Source of the DNA: Egerieimonas sp900552095
GTDB lineage: Bacteria; Bacillota; Clostridia; Lachnospirales; Lachnospiraceae
Direction: 5' to 3'
Assembly (NCBI GenBank): GCA_902469965.1
Contig: CABREP010000054.1
Coordinates: forward strand, 1 to 15,488
Length of the DNA: 15,488 nucleotides
Shown: positions 6,129 to 12,974 of the stretch, in pieces
Layout: each line of letters begins with the position of its first letter
Numbering within the stretch: position 1 is the stretch's first letter
Translations under genes and position numbers: made by a program
Notes under the pieces: model-generated
Seen by the model: only the letters and a program-made list of their open reading frames with translations
Database searches by the model: none
Told to the model about the DNA's origin: nothing

Positions 6129-7295
6129 CTAACACAGATCTCTGTCCACCTGTATCACCGCATAATAATTCCCCTGAAATCCCCGGACTGCTTCCTGCAG
6201 CTTTTTTATAACTTCTTCATCTCTCATGGGACACTCGTAAGGAACAACCACATCAAAGATCAGATTCGTATGCGTCTCTCCCTGCACCATACGGAAATCA
6301 TGAATAGACAGCCTGGAATCCAGTCCTGCCACCGCCCGGGCCGTCTGACGGCGCAGCTGTTTTACTGTCTCATTTTCCGTCTCCACCGGATCCATATGGA
6401 TCGTAGCATGACAGTTCAAAGTCTCCTGCAGCTCCCGCTCGATATTATCAATCTCATCGTGGATCCTTACCATGTCTCCCCGGGCATCCACCTCCACATG
6501 AAGTGTTACCATCAAACGCCCCGGGCCATAATCGTGAATGATCATATCATGAATCCCTTTCACAGACGGATATCCGGTCACCAGCTTCCGGATCTTTTCC
6601 ACCAGCTCCCGATCCGGCGCCTGCCCCAGCAGAGGGTCTATCGTCTCTTTCATCGCCTTCACTCCGGAATAAAAGATAAAAATACCCACCAGAAGTCCAC
6701 ACCAGCCGTCAATCTGCCATCCTGCAATCATAGAAAGAACCGTAGCCAGAAAAACGGCCGCTGTGGATACCGTGTCGCTTAAACTGTCCGCCGCCGTAGC
6801 TGCCATGGCCGCACTGCTGATCTTCTTTCCTATCTTTCTGTTATAATATGCCATATACAGCTTCACCAGGACAGAAGCCGCCAGGATCAGAAGAATCAAC
6901 GCACTTCCCTCTACCGGCTCCGGAGAAATAATCTTGCCCACTGAAGTTTTCACCAGTTCAAAGGCCATAATAAGAATTGCCACAGAGACAAAAAGCCCCG
7001 AGATATACTCCATCCTCCCATGGCCAAAGGGATGTTCCGGATCCGGTTTCTGTCCGGAAAGCTTAAATCCAATCAGCGTGATCACGGAAGATCCTGCATC
7101 GGACAGGTTATTAAATGCATCTGCCGTGACGGCGATGGATCCGCTTAAAATACCGGCCAGCCACTTCCCTGCAAAAAGAAGCAGGTTCAGCGCAATTCCC
7201 ACTGCACCGCAGAGCACGCCGTAAGCCTGCCTCACCCCCGGATCGGACACATTTTCCCGATCTTTTATAAATATTCCCGCTAAAAGTCTAATCAC
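6129..7295 (-). CDS. Cation diffusion facilitator (CDF) family metal exporter with tandem C-terminal domains
   Basis: A 388-residue CDF transporter that should export a divalent metal in exchange for protons. The N-terminal 210 residues carry the six-helix core. Metal-site motifs are NNLSD in helix 2 (N62, D66) and DSLSD in helix 5 (D170, D174), and the HPFGHGRMEY loop (88-97) is the CDF signature. The cytoplasmic dimer domain (about 225-303) is followed by a second, similar-looking domain (about 312-385), making the protein longer than the usual 290-310 residues. The helix-5 site lacks the histidine of typical zinc exporters, so manganese or iron may be more likely; this is inference. The start is GTG at 7295, with AAGGAG inside the end of sigH, only 3 nt downstream of its stop. 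Confidence 0.9.
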   Translation of the reverse strand: MIRLLAGIFIKDRENVSDPGVRQAYGVLCGAVGIALNLLLFAGKWLAGILSGSIAVTADAFNNLSDAGSSVITLIGFKLSGQKPDPEHPFGHGRMEYISGLFVSVAILIMAFELVKTSVGKIISPEPVEGSALILLILAASVLVKLYMAYYNRKIGKKISSAAMAATAADSLSDTVSTAAVFLATVLSMIAGWQIDGWCGLLVGIFIFYSGVKAMKETIDPLLGQAPDRELVEKIRKLVTGYPSVKGIHDMIIHDYGPGRLMVTLHVEVDARGDMVRIHDEIDNIERELQETLNCHATIHMDPVETENETVKQLRRQTARAVAGLDSRLSIHDFRMVQGETHTNLIFDVVVPYECPMRDEEVIKKLQEAVRGFQGNYYAVIQVDRDLC

Positions 7296-7298
7296 TTC

Positions 7299-7901
7299 TT
7301 ATTCTCTCCTTTTCCAGTTTGAAACAAGATAAGACCGAACCTTTCCCCGGATCCTCTGGATCGCATTGTCAATGGATTTCGGAGAACGGCCCATATACTC
7401 CGCAATGTGGATGTAATCCTCCCCCTGCAGATACCTTTCCAGCACCTGGTTCTCAAAAGGGCTTAAAATCTGTCCGATCTTCTTCTCTATATCAGCTGCA
7501 CGCTCCTGCCCGATTACAATTGTTTCCGGATTCTGGGCATTCTGCCTGCTGTCCCCCTCTTCCCACTCCTGTTCCGCAAAAGAAACATAGGTATTCAGAG
7601 GCTGATGTTTCTTTCTCATCGCTCCCTCCACCGCACTGTACAGCTGCCGCTGAATACACAGCCCGGCGAACGCGGCAAAGGATGCCGCCTTTTCCGGGCG
7701 GTAACTCTGTACCGCCTTGAAAAGTCCCAGCATCCCTTCTTGAATCAGATCATCGGTGTCGCCCCCGACCAGATACATCGCACGGGCCTTGCGAAGAACC
7801 AGATATTTATATTTTTTCACCAGATATTCGGCCACATCCGTCTCTCCCTGCCGCATTTGAAGCAGCAGTTCTTCGTCGCTCTGACCTTCGTATTTCTTCA
7901 T
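7299..7901 (-). CDS. sigH: RNA polymerase sigma factor SigH (Spo0H type)
   Basis: A 200-residue sigma-70 family protein of the SigH/Spo0H group, which in Firmicutes directs early-stationary, competence and sporulation genes. Region 2 spans about residues 20-95, with DDLIQEGMLGLFKAVQSY as the core-binding helix. Region 4 (about 140-195) has the FENQVLERYLQGEDYIHIAEYMGRSPKSI helix-turn-helix area. The gene starts 1 nt after the rlmB stop; its ribosome site is the AGAGAGGA within the rlmB end. Its place after cysE-cysS-mrnC-rlmB is the conserved Firmicutes position and supports the name. A separate promoter inside rlmB is possible but I did not identify one. Confidence 0.9.
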   Translation of the reverse strand: MKKYEGQSDEELLLQMRQGETDVAEYLVKKYKYLVLRKARAMYLVGGDTDDLIQEGMLGLFKAVQSYRPEKAASFAAFAGLCIQRQLYSAVEGAMRKKHQPLNTYVSFAEQEWEEGDSRQNAQNPETIVIGQERAADIEKKIGQILSPFENQVLERYLQGEDYIHIAEYMGRSPKSIDNAIQRIRGKVRSYLVSNWKRRE

Positions 7902-7902
7902 C

Positions 7903-8652
7903 TTATCCTCTCTGCCTTACAATCTCATAAGCCAGTACCCCTGCCGCCACAGAAGCATTCAGGGAATCAATATCTCCTTTCATGGGGATGGACGCCACAA
8001 AATCACAGTGTTCTTTCACCAGACGGCTCACACCCTCTCCCTCATTTCCGATCACCAGTCCGATGGGCCCTTTCAGATCCAGCTGATACATGGATGTCCC
8101 GTCCATGTCCGCGCACACAAACCAGAGCCCCTCTTTTTTCAGTTCTTCCATTACCGCCGCCAGATTTGTCACCTTCGCCACCGGCGTATGGTAGATCGCT
8201 CCCGCAGAAGTTCTGGCTGCCACCGGTGTCAGACCTGCCGCCCGCCTCTTGGGAATGATGACCCCGTGAGCGCCAGCCAGATTGGCCGTCCGGATGATCG
8301 CCCCCAGATTATGGGGGTCTTCGATATTATCCAGCAGGATCAGAAACGGAGCTTCGCTTTTCTCTTTCGCCTTCTGCAGGATCTCTTCCACCGTAGAATA
8401 ACTGTAAGCCGCCGCCACTGCGATCACGCCCTGGTGATGCCCCGTCTCAGAGATCTGATCCAGCCTCTCTCTGGTGACAAAATTCAAAATCGTGTCTTTT
8501 TTTCTGGCTTCCCGCACGATCGTACGAACCGGTCCGTCCTGACAGCCATCCAGCACATACAGCTTATCGATGCTCTTTCCGGAACGGAATGCCTCCAGCA
8601 CTGCATTGCGCCCCTCAATCTTACTTTCTGTTACCAGCTCTTTATTTTCCAT
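7903..8652 (-). CDS. rlmB: 23S rRNA (guanosine-2'-O-)-methyltransferase
   Basis: A 249-residue SPOUT methyltransferase that 2'-O-methylates a guanosine (E. coli G2251) in the P-loop of 23S rRNA, using S-adenosylmethionine. The N-terminal L30e-like substrate domain starts at IEGRNAVLEAFRSG (about residues 12-25). The SPOUT domain has all three knot motifs: NIEDPHNLGAIIRTA (about 110-124), VIGNEGEGVS and IPMKGDIDSLNASVAAGVLAYE near the C-terminus. The ATG at 8652 lies within the mrnC end (11-nt overlap). The length is normal for the family. Other TrmH-family members are possible, but position and motif set favour RlmB. Confidence 0.93.
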   Translation of the reverse strand: MENKELVTESKIEGRNAVLEAFRSGKSIDKLYVLDGCQDGPVRTIVREARKKDTILNFVTRERLDQISETGHHQGVIAVAAAYSYSTVEEILQKAKEKSEAPFLILLDNIEDPHNLGAIIRTANLAGAHGVIIPKRRAAGLTPVAARTSAGAIYHTPVAKVTNLAAVMEELKKEGLWFVCADMDGTSMYQLDLKGPIGLVIGNEGEGVSRLVKEHCDFVASIPMKGDIDSLNASVAAGVLAYEIVRQRG

Positions 8653-9079
8653 TCTTTTCTCCCCTAAACTTTAGTCCCTCTCTGATCAGTTCCAGCATCC
8701 GTTCCTCCTGATCCGTAAGATAAAGATATCCCATCAGAGCCTCAAACCCGGTAGCCCGGCGGTAATCCCCCATGGTGGCATTCTTTGCCATCGTGTAGGA
8801 TTTCGCATTTCTGCCCCTCCGGTATACAGAAAGCTCACTTTCCGTCAGAAGGGGCGTCAGAACCTCCATCATATCTGACTGCGCCTGAGCTTTTACCAGA
8901 GCGCTGGCCCTCTTGTGAAGCTTCTGGGGCTGACAGTTCCCCTGTTCCACCAGAATCGTCCGGATCACCAGTTCATAGATTCCGTCTCCGATATACGCCA
9001 GCGTCAGCGGGGAATAGGATCTGATATCTGCCCCCGGAATATCAAAAATCTGCTTGATGCGGCTTAAACTCGTTTCCAT
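8642..9079 (-). CDS. mrnC: Mini-ribonuclease III
   Basis: A 145-residue RNase III catalytic domain without a double-stranded RNA-binding domain, the defining form of Mini-III. In Bacillus it matures 23S rRNA ends. SPLTLAYIGDGIYELVIR (about residues 23-40) holds the conserved Asp of the RNase III signature, and AKNATMGDYRRATGFEALMGYLYL (about 98-121) holds the second acidic/Glu-containing helix. The start ATG at 9079 overlaps the cysS end by 16 nt, and its own end overlaps rlmB by 11 nt. This neighbour pattern (cysS-mrnC-rlmB) is standard in Firmicutes. Confidence 0.94.
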   Translation of the reverse strand: METSLSRIKQIFDIPGADIRSYSPLTLAYIGDGIYELVIRTILVEQGNCQPQKLHKRASALVKAQAQSDMMEVLTPLLTESELSVYRRGRNAKSYTMAKNATMGDYRRATGFEALMGYLYLTDQEERMLELIREGLKFRGEKNGK

Positions 9080-10470
9080 TTCACACCTTCTCTGGTATCT
9101 TCCAGAACAATGTTCTTCTCCAGCAGCTCTGCACGGATCTCATCTGCCCGGGCAAAATTTTTCGCTTTTCTGGCCGCCTGGCGCTCTGCGATCAGCCGCT
9201 CCACCTCTTCATCCAGGGACTCCTCTTTTTTCTCCAGTGTAAAGCCCAGAATGTCTGCCAGAGAAGTCAGTTCTTCCAGGAGGGCGCCTGCAAAGGCTTT
9301 GGAACTTCCCTCTCCCACCTCAGTGTTGGCAAATTTCACCAGCTCGAAAACAGCTGCGATCGCATCTGCTGTATTCAGGTCATCGTCCATGGCTTCCTCA
9401 AATTTCTTTCGGTACTCTTTCATGGACTCCAGCTTTTCTCTTTCTTCTGCAGTCAGTTCCTCCGGACGGCCGCCATTTCCCAGATCTCTCAGCTTCTCTG
9501 CCGCAGTCAGGATCCTCTCCAGCGCATTTTTGGAGGATTCCATAATGTCGGCGCTGAAATTCAGCGGACTTCTGTAATGGGCCGACAGCATAAAGAAGCG
9601 CAGCACCTGAGGATCGTACTTTTCACAGATTTCCCGGACAGTAAAGAAATTTCCCAGAGATTTTGACATTTTTCGGTTATCAATATTTAAAAATGCATTG
9701 TGCAGCCAGTAACGGGCAAAAATCTTCCCGTTGCAGCACTCGCTCTGGGCAATTTCATTTTCATGGTGCGGGAAGATCAGATCCTCTCCTCCGGCATGGA
9801 TGTCGATCTCCTCTCCCAGATACTTTCTGGACATCACGGAACATTCAATATGCCAGCCGGGGCGTCCCTCACTCCAGGGAGATACCCAGAAAGGCTCCCC
9901 TTCTTTCTTCGGCTTCCACAGAACAAAATCCAGGGGATCTTCCTTCTGATCCTCTCCGGTCACCAGAAGGGAACGGCCGCCGGCCCGCAGATCATCCAGA
10001 TTCTTATGGGACAGCTTGCCATACTCTTTAAACTTTCTGGTACGGAAATAGACGGTTCCGTCCACATTATAGGCATATCCCTTATCGATCAGCGTCTGAA
10101 TCATTTCAATCATTCCATCAATCTCTCTGGTCGCCTGAGGATGGGTCGTTGCAGGACGCACATGCATGGCTTCCATATCTTTTTTGCACTCTTCGATGTA
10201 ACGGCTGGACACCTCCTCCGCCGTAACACCCTCTTCGATCGCCTTTGCTATGATCTTATCATCCACATCGGTAAAATTGGAGACAAAATTCACTTCATAT
10301 CCTCTGTATTCCATATACCGGCGGGCGGTATCGAAGACAATCATGGGTCGGGCATTTCCTATATGAATCAGATTGTAAACGGTAGGACCGCATACATACA
10401 TCTTCACCTTTCCCTCTTCCAGAGGAATAAATTCTTCTTTTTTCTTCGTAAGCGTATTATAAAATTTCAT
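9064..10470 (-). CDS. cysS: Cysteinyl-tRNA synthetase
   Basis: A 468-residue class I aminoacyl-tRNA synthetase that charges tRNA-Cys. The HIGH motif appears as HIGN (residues 36-39) and the KMSKS motif is intact (267-271). The zinc ligands that give cysteine selectivity are visible: C27, C210, a histidine of FPHHENE (H235/H236) and E239. The DALR-type helical domain follows (about 300-400), with a C-terminal tRNA-binding tail. Length is as expected for the family. The start overlaps cysE by 14 nt, which implies translational coupling. Expression should depend on uncharged tRNA-Cys through the T-box leader upstream of cysE. Confidence 0.97.
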   Translation of the reverse strand: MKFYNTLTKKKEEFIPLEEGKVKMYVCGPTVYNLIHIGNARPMIVFDTARRYMEYRGYEVNFVSNFTDVDDKIIAKAIEEGVTAEEVSSRYIEECKKDMEAMHVRPATTHPQATREIDGMIEMIQTLIDKGYAYNVDGTVYFRTRKFKEYGKLSHKNLDDLRAGGRSLLVTGEDQKEDPLDFVLWKPKKEGEPFWVSPWSEGRPGWHIECSVMSRKYLGEEIDIHAGGEDLIFPHHENEIAQSECCNGKIFARYWLHNAFLNIDNRKMSKSLGNFFTVREICEKYDPQVLRFFMLSAHYRSPLNFSADIMESSKNALERILTAAEKLRDLGNGGRPEELTAEEREKLESMKEYRKKFEEAMDDDLNTADAIAAVFELVKFANTEVGEGSSKAFAGALLEELTSLADILGFTLEKKEESLDEEVERLIAERQAARKAKNFARADEIRAELLEKNIVLEDTREGVKWKRV

Positions 10471-11155
10471 TGTTTTTCTCCTTTTCTTTTTCTGTTCTCT
10501 GCAGGCAGCGCATCTCTTTTTCCAGTTCCAGCACCCGGTTCACCAGCTCGCTGTTCTCCCGCTGCAATGTCTTAAGATCATCCCGCACCGGATCGGGGAG
10601 GTGAATATGATCCATACTGGCCCTGGGAACCCGCACGTTTTCCTGGCGAACCACACGCCCCGGAATTCCTACCACCGTACAGTTGGGCGGCACCTCTGAG
10701 AGTACCACGCTCCCCGCGCCGATCTTTGAATTCTCTCCTATGGTAAAGGAGCCGATGATCTTCGCCCCGGCACTGACCATCACATTATCACAGAGGGTGG
10801 GATGGCGCTTCCCGGTCTCTTTTCCATTTCCGCCCAGGGTAACTCCCTGATACAGCGTCACATTATCTCCGATGATCGTCGTCTCTCCGATGATCACACC
10901 GCTGCCATGATCAATAAAAAGTCCTTTTCCGATCGTCGCTCCTGGATGGATCTCAATCCCGGTCTTTCTGGCCGCCCTCTGAGAGATCCAGCGCGCCCTC
11001 ACATAATGGCCTTTCAGATACAGCTTATGTGCTTTCCTATATTTTATCATCACACGGAAACTGGGATAGAGCAGAACCTCCCAGGGCGAATGGATCGCCG
11101 GGTCACGCTCCTTGATCACCGCAAATTCTTCTTTTAAATGCTGTATAAACTTCAT
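10457..11155 (-). CDS. cysE: Serine O-acetyltransferase (short form)
   Basis: A 232-residue enzyme that makes O-acetylserine from serine and acetyl-CoA, the first step of cysteine synthesis. The left-handed beta-helix hexapeptide region spans about residues 70-180, with HPGATIGKGLFIDHGSGVII containing the catalytic DHG histidine, then GVTLGGNGK. It lacks the long N-terminal helical domain of E. coli CysE, like the Bacillus form. The C-terminal 40 residues (after PDPVRDDLK) are charged with leucine heptads and may form a coiled coil; this tail is unlike the short end of most CysE. The ATG at 11155 has AGGTGA 4 nt upstream. The T-box terminator lies only about 25 nt before the start. Confidence 0.94.
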   Translation of the reverse strand: MKFIQHLKEEFAVIKERDPAIHSPWEVLLYPSFRVMIKYRKAHKLYLKGHYVRARWISQRAARKTGIEIHPGATIGKGLFIDHGSGVIIGETTIIGDNVTLYQGVTLGGNGKETGKRHPTLCDNVMVSAGAKIIGSFTIGENSKIGAGSVVLSEVPPNCTVVGIPGRVVRQENVRVPRASMDHIHLPDPVRDDLKTLQRENSELVNRVLELEKEMRCLQRTEKEKEKNNEIL

Positions 11156-11175
11156 GATGTCACCTGCCTTGTCAA

Positions 11176-11430
11176 ACTAAAAAGGGAAGTCCGTCTCTTA
11201 TAAAGACGAGCTTCCCCGCGGTTCCACTTTATATTGAAGCGCTCCCGCGCTTCCTCTTGCCGCGCATAACGGACGCCGCCCGTACCGGACTCCCGCTTCC
11301 GCCTTCGCCCGGTCAGCTCCAGGATGCACTTTCTCCGATTCTTCCCGCAAAGCGGCTTCCAGCCGATGACCGCCTCTCTCTGTCCTTCCAAATCCGGATA
11401 CTCTTTCCCTTCCAAGCCTTTGCCTATCTA
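11176..11430 (-). promoter_or_regulatory. T-box riboswitch, tRNA-Cys specific, controlling cysE-cysS operon
   Basis: On the minus strand the T-box core reads AGTGGAACCGCGG (complement of about 11217-11229), close to the AGGGTGGNACCGCG consensus. It is followed by a terminator/antiterminator region. In stem I, a CCGGAT/ATCCTGG lower stem brackets a loop ending in UGC (complement of 11326-11328), a cysteine codon followed by A, in the expected specifier position. The variable T-box base is A (UGGA), which pairs with the U discriminator of tRNA-Cys. Specifier, discriminator and the downstream genes all agree on Cys. Uncharged tRNA-Cys should promote read-through. The AG-bulge and distal-loop elements of stem I are less clear to me. 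Confidence 0.92.
11179..11216 (-). terminator. T-box terminator hairpin
   Basis: Minus-strand GGGAAG and CTTCCC close a hairpin with an inner CGTCT/AGACG stem, followed by TTTTT (complement of 11179-11183). The left arm overlaps the T-box end, as needed for alternative antiterminator pairing. Confidence 0.9.
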
Positions 11431-11431
11431 T

Positions 11432-11465
11432 ATTATAGGATATGTAAAAGAAGGCTTTTTGTCAA
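11432..11465 (-). promoter_or_regulatory. Promoter of the T-box leader
   Basis: On the minus strand a perfect TTGACA (complement of 11460-11465) is followed after 17 bp by TATCCT (complement of 11437-11442). A perfect TATAAT overlaps it (complement of 11432-11437), but that one is 22 bp from the TTGACA. The start is expected shortly after 11432, matching the beginning of stem I. Confidence 0.7.
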
Positions 11466-11485
11466 GGATTTTCTCCTTTTTTCCA

Positions 11486-11687
11486 TCACAGGATCAGGAA
11501 CAGGCGTACCCCGTCCCCGAGCCGGAACAGAAGTTCCTTCCCCCTGCTTCTCTTGATAAAAATCAGCCGGCCATTTTTCAGTTCTCCTTTCCCTGCCAGC
11601 GCATCGATCACATCTCCCAGAAAGCAAAACAGAAAACTCAGCAAAAAAAGAACTGTGCAGTATCATCCGGAACGCATAATTCTCCAT
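11486..11687 (-). pseudogene. Possible short membrane ORF interrupted at a seven-T run
   Basis: Two overlapping minus-strand frames look like one protein split by a frameshift. From the ATG at 11687 the frame encodes MENYAFRMILHSSF. At a T7 run (A7 on the plus strand, 11643-11649), dropping one T moves into a frame encoding a hydrophobic stretch LLSFLFCFLGDVIDAL, then a basic tail with KNGRLIFIKRSRGKELLF and LGDGVRLFLIL, ending at TGA 11486. The joined product would be about 66 residues with one membrane helix. Codon use in the second part is like that of its neighbours. I recognise no family. It could be a decayed gene, a sequencing indel or chance; the stretch between the upstream terminator and the T-box promoter otherwise holds nothing I can see. 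Confidence 0.3.
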
Positions 11688-11721
11688 ACCCAGAATGCCT
11701 TTTCCCCCTGGTTTTTCCTGT

Positions 11722-11780
11722 CTCAAAATAAAAGTGTTTTGCAGGAATTAAAAATTTTACAATTCCCACAAAACACTTTT
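11722..11780 (-). terminator. Intrinsic terminator after the DUF6147-like gene
   Basis: A 12-bp stem AAAAGTGTTTTG (11730-11741) with CAAAACACTTTT (11769-11780), a 2x2 internal loop, then GGAATT/AATTCC. On the minus strand it is followed by ATTTTGAGA. It starts 9 bases after the stop of the secreted-protein gene and separates this unit from the T-box operon. The AT-rich outer stem also gives T-rich flanks on the plus strand. Confidence 0.82.
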
Positions 11781-11789
11781 CTTTATACC

Positions 11790-12209
11790 TTATATAGTTA
11801 CACTATTACTATAACTTGTAGTCGCCTCATTTCCTGCCGCAAAAGACGCTACAACACGATATGTAGAATTGCTGCTTCCTGTATATGTTTTGACCAACTC
11901 CACAAAAGTCTTATCTGCATATGTATTTGACCAGCTCTGTACGGTAATCCAGGAATTGTCTCGCTTTTTCTGCAATTTTATTGTAATCGTTATATTCACC
12001 CGGGAAAATGTCTTAATGGAAGCTCTGAGTTTTAACGCAGAACCAGAGGCCGTCAGGCCTGCCTGTGCCATAGAAATATTTTCATATCGTGGTTGTAACA
12101 TTCTTTCTTCCATCAAAGTTTCTCCTCCTAATTCATTTTGTGCAAATGTTTCCGTTCCACTTATCAGCAGACAACCTAACATTGCTAAAATCAATCCGCG
12201 TTTTTTCAT
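11790..12209 (-). CDS. Small secreted protein, DUF6147-like
   Basis: A 139-residue exported protein of unknown function. The start is ATG 12209, preceded by AAAGGAGG with a 9-nt spacing; an upstream in-frame ATG at 12248 has no ribosome site. Residues 1-23 form a signal peptide (MKKRG, hydrophobic core, TFA then Q24). The mature part has LQPRYENISMAQAGLTASGSALKLRASIKTF-type sequence, then alternating hydrophobic and polar residues and repeated Ser/Thr, suggesting a small beta-sandwich. This resembles the DUF6147 family of clostridial secreted proteins, from memory only. It is the last gene behind an ECF sigma/anti-sigma pair and is likely a target or partner of that pair. The ribosome site is buried in a strong hairpin. 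Confidence 0.75.
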   Translation of the reverse strand: MKKRGLILAMLGCLLISGTETFAQNELGGETLMEERMLQPRYENISMAQAGLTASGSALKLRASIKTFSRVNITITIKLQKKRDNSWITVQSWSNTYADKTFVELVKTYTGSSNSTYRVVASFAAGNEATTSYSNSVTI

Positions 12210-12213
12210 AAAA

Positions 12214-12264
12214 ATTTTCCTCCTTTTGACTGTTTGCTTATATAACAATCAAAAGGAGGAAAAT
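12214..12264 (-). promoter_or_regulatory. Hairpin sequestering the Shine-Dalgarno of the DUF6147-like gene
   Basis: Minus-strand arms are TTTTCCTCCTTTTGATTG (complement of 12246-12263) and CAGTCAAAAGGAGGAAAA (complement of 12215-12232). They pair over 18 bp with one G-U, plus one flanking A-T, around a 13-nt loop. The downstream arm contains the whole AAAGGAGG ribosome site; the upstream arm is an anti-Shine-Dalgarno. A five-T run follows directly, so the structure could also act as a terminator or attenuator between the anti-sigma gene and the secreted-protein gene. Confidence 0.75.
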
Positions 12265-12275
12265 GTGACAAACTT

Positions 12276-12974
12276 TTATAATTTTTCTATCAGGTTTTCC
12301 ATCAGCTCCAGCATTTCTTCTTCCGACAGGTCACCAACAACTGCATACAAATAATTTTCCCATTCTAAAGTTGCTGATTGTCGTATCCCATCTGTAAAAA
12401 AATATACATCTTTTCCCCAAATACTATACTTTTTCATTGGAGTTCCGTTTCCGGTAATATCTATTCCAGCTGTATGAATACAGCTTTGACTATAATCCAG
12501 CGTCCGATCCGTTTCATCCCGATAGAACGCCATATATCCCTTCCCTTCCTCATCCAGAACTTCCTGATACAGTTCAAATCCTTCCGGAACCTGATCCAGC
12601 TTTTTCACTTCAAAAGGAATTTTCTCCACTTCCTCCGCTGTCACCGGCTTTCTGTCAGCCAGACCAAATTCCACATGATCTATCTTCACATCCGCCTGTA
12701 TTCCGCCCATCTTTGCCCGCATCAGAGGATACATCGCCAAAACAGTTCCCGCACTCAGCACGATAAGCGCCCCCGCCAGCAGAAGAACGCGATACTTTTT
12801 CTGTTTCCTGTACACAGGTCTTTTCCTGCTTTCCAGAAGAGTCTCCATCTCCCTTTCAAATGTTTCGGAAAACTCATGAAGCGGCATCTCCTCTTCCTTC
12901 TCGTAGGCATCCTCACACATCTGTTTCACCGCACGTCGTAAAAGCTCTTCTTTTAAAAAGTCATTCTCTGCCAT
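12276..12974 (-). CDS. Membrane anti-sigma factor with C-terminal DUF4367-like domain
   Basis: A 232-residue single-pass membrane protein. The cytoplasmic N-terminus (1-60) is acidic and helical. One membrane helix covers about 62-82 (VLLLAGALIVLSAGTVLAMY). The outer part ends in IWGKDVYFFTDGIRQSATLEWENYLYAVVGDLSEEEMLELMENL, which fits DUF4367, a domain common in anti-sigma proteins of Clostridia. There is no zinc-binding HxxxCxxC motif. The ATG at 12974 overlaps the end of the ECF sigma gene by 14 nt, the classic sigma/anti-sigma arrangement. The likely role is to hold the sigma factor at the membrane until an envelope signal is sensed. The domain name is from memory of the family; the topology is seen directly. 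Confidence 0.85.
   Translation of the reverse strand: MAENDFLKEELLRRAVKQMCEDAYEKEEEMPLHEFSETFEREMETLLESRKRPVYRKQKKYRVLLLAGALIVLSAGTVLAMYPLMRAKMGGIQADVKIDHVEFGLADRKPVTAEEVEKIPFEVKKLDQVPEGFELYQEVLDEEGKGYMAFYRDETDRTLDYSQSCIHTAGIDITGNGTPMKKYSIWGKDVYFFTDGIRQSATLEWENYLYAVVGDLSEEEMLELMENLIEKL

Noticed and set aside
5357..6211. A 284-codon plus-strand open frame
   Set aside because: It is antisense to the C39-like lipoprotein, rich in His, Arg and Pro as expected of a shadow frame, and runs through the terminators.
9700..10575. A 291-codon plus-strand open frame
   Set aside because: It is antisense to cysS and the cysE end, both with complete motifs and coupled starts.
11152..11415. An 87-codon minus-strand open frame before cysE
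   Set aside because: The whole stretch is explained by the T-box RNA; the codons fall over the specifier, T-box and terminator.
12251..12268. AAAAGGAGGAAAATG on the plus strand, like a ribosome site and start
   Set aside because: The ATG is followed at once by TGA. It is the mirror arm of the hairpin, not a gene start.
12226..12275. A full sigma-A promoter (TTGTCA with TTATAT) before the DUF6147-like gene
   Set aside because: The spacing is 20-21 bp, too long for confidence, so I mention the -10-like element only as a possibility in the hairpin finding.
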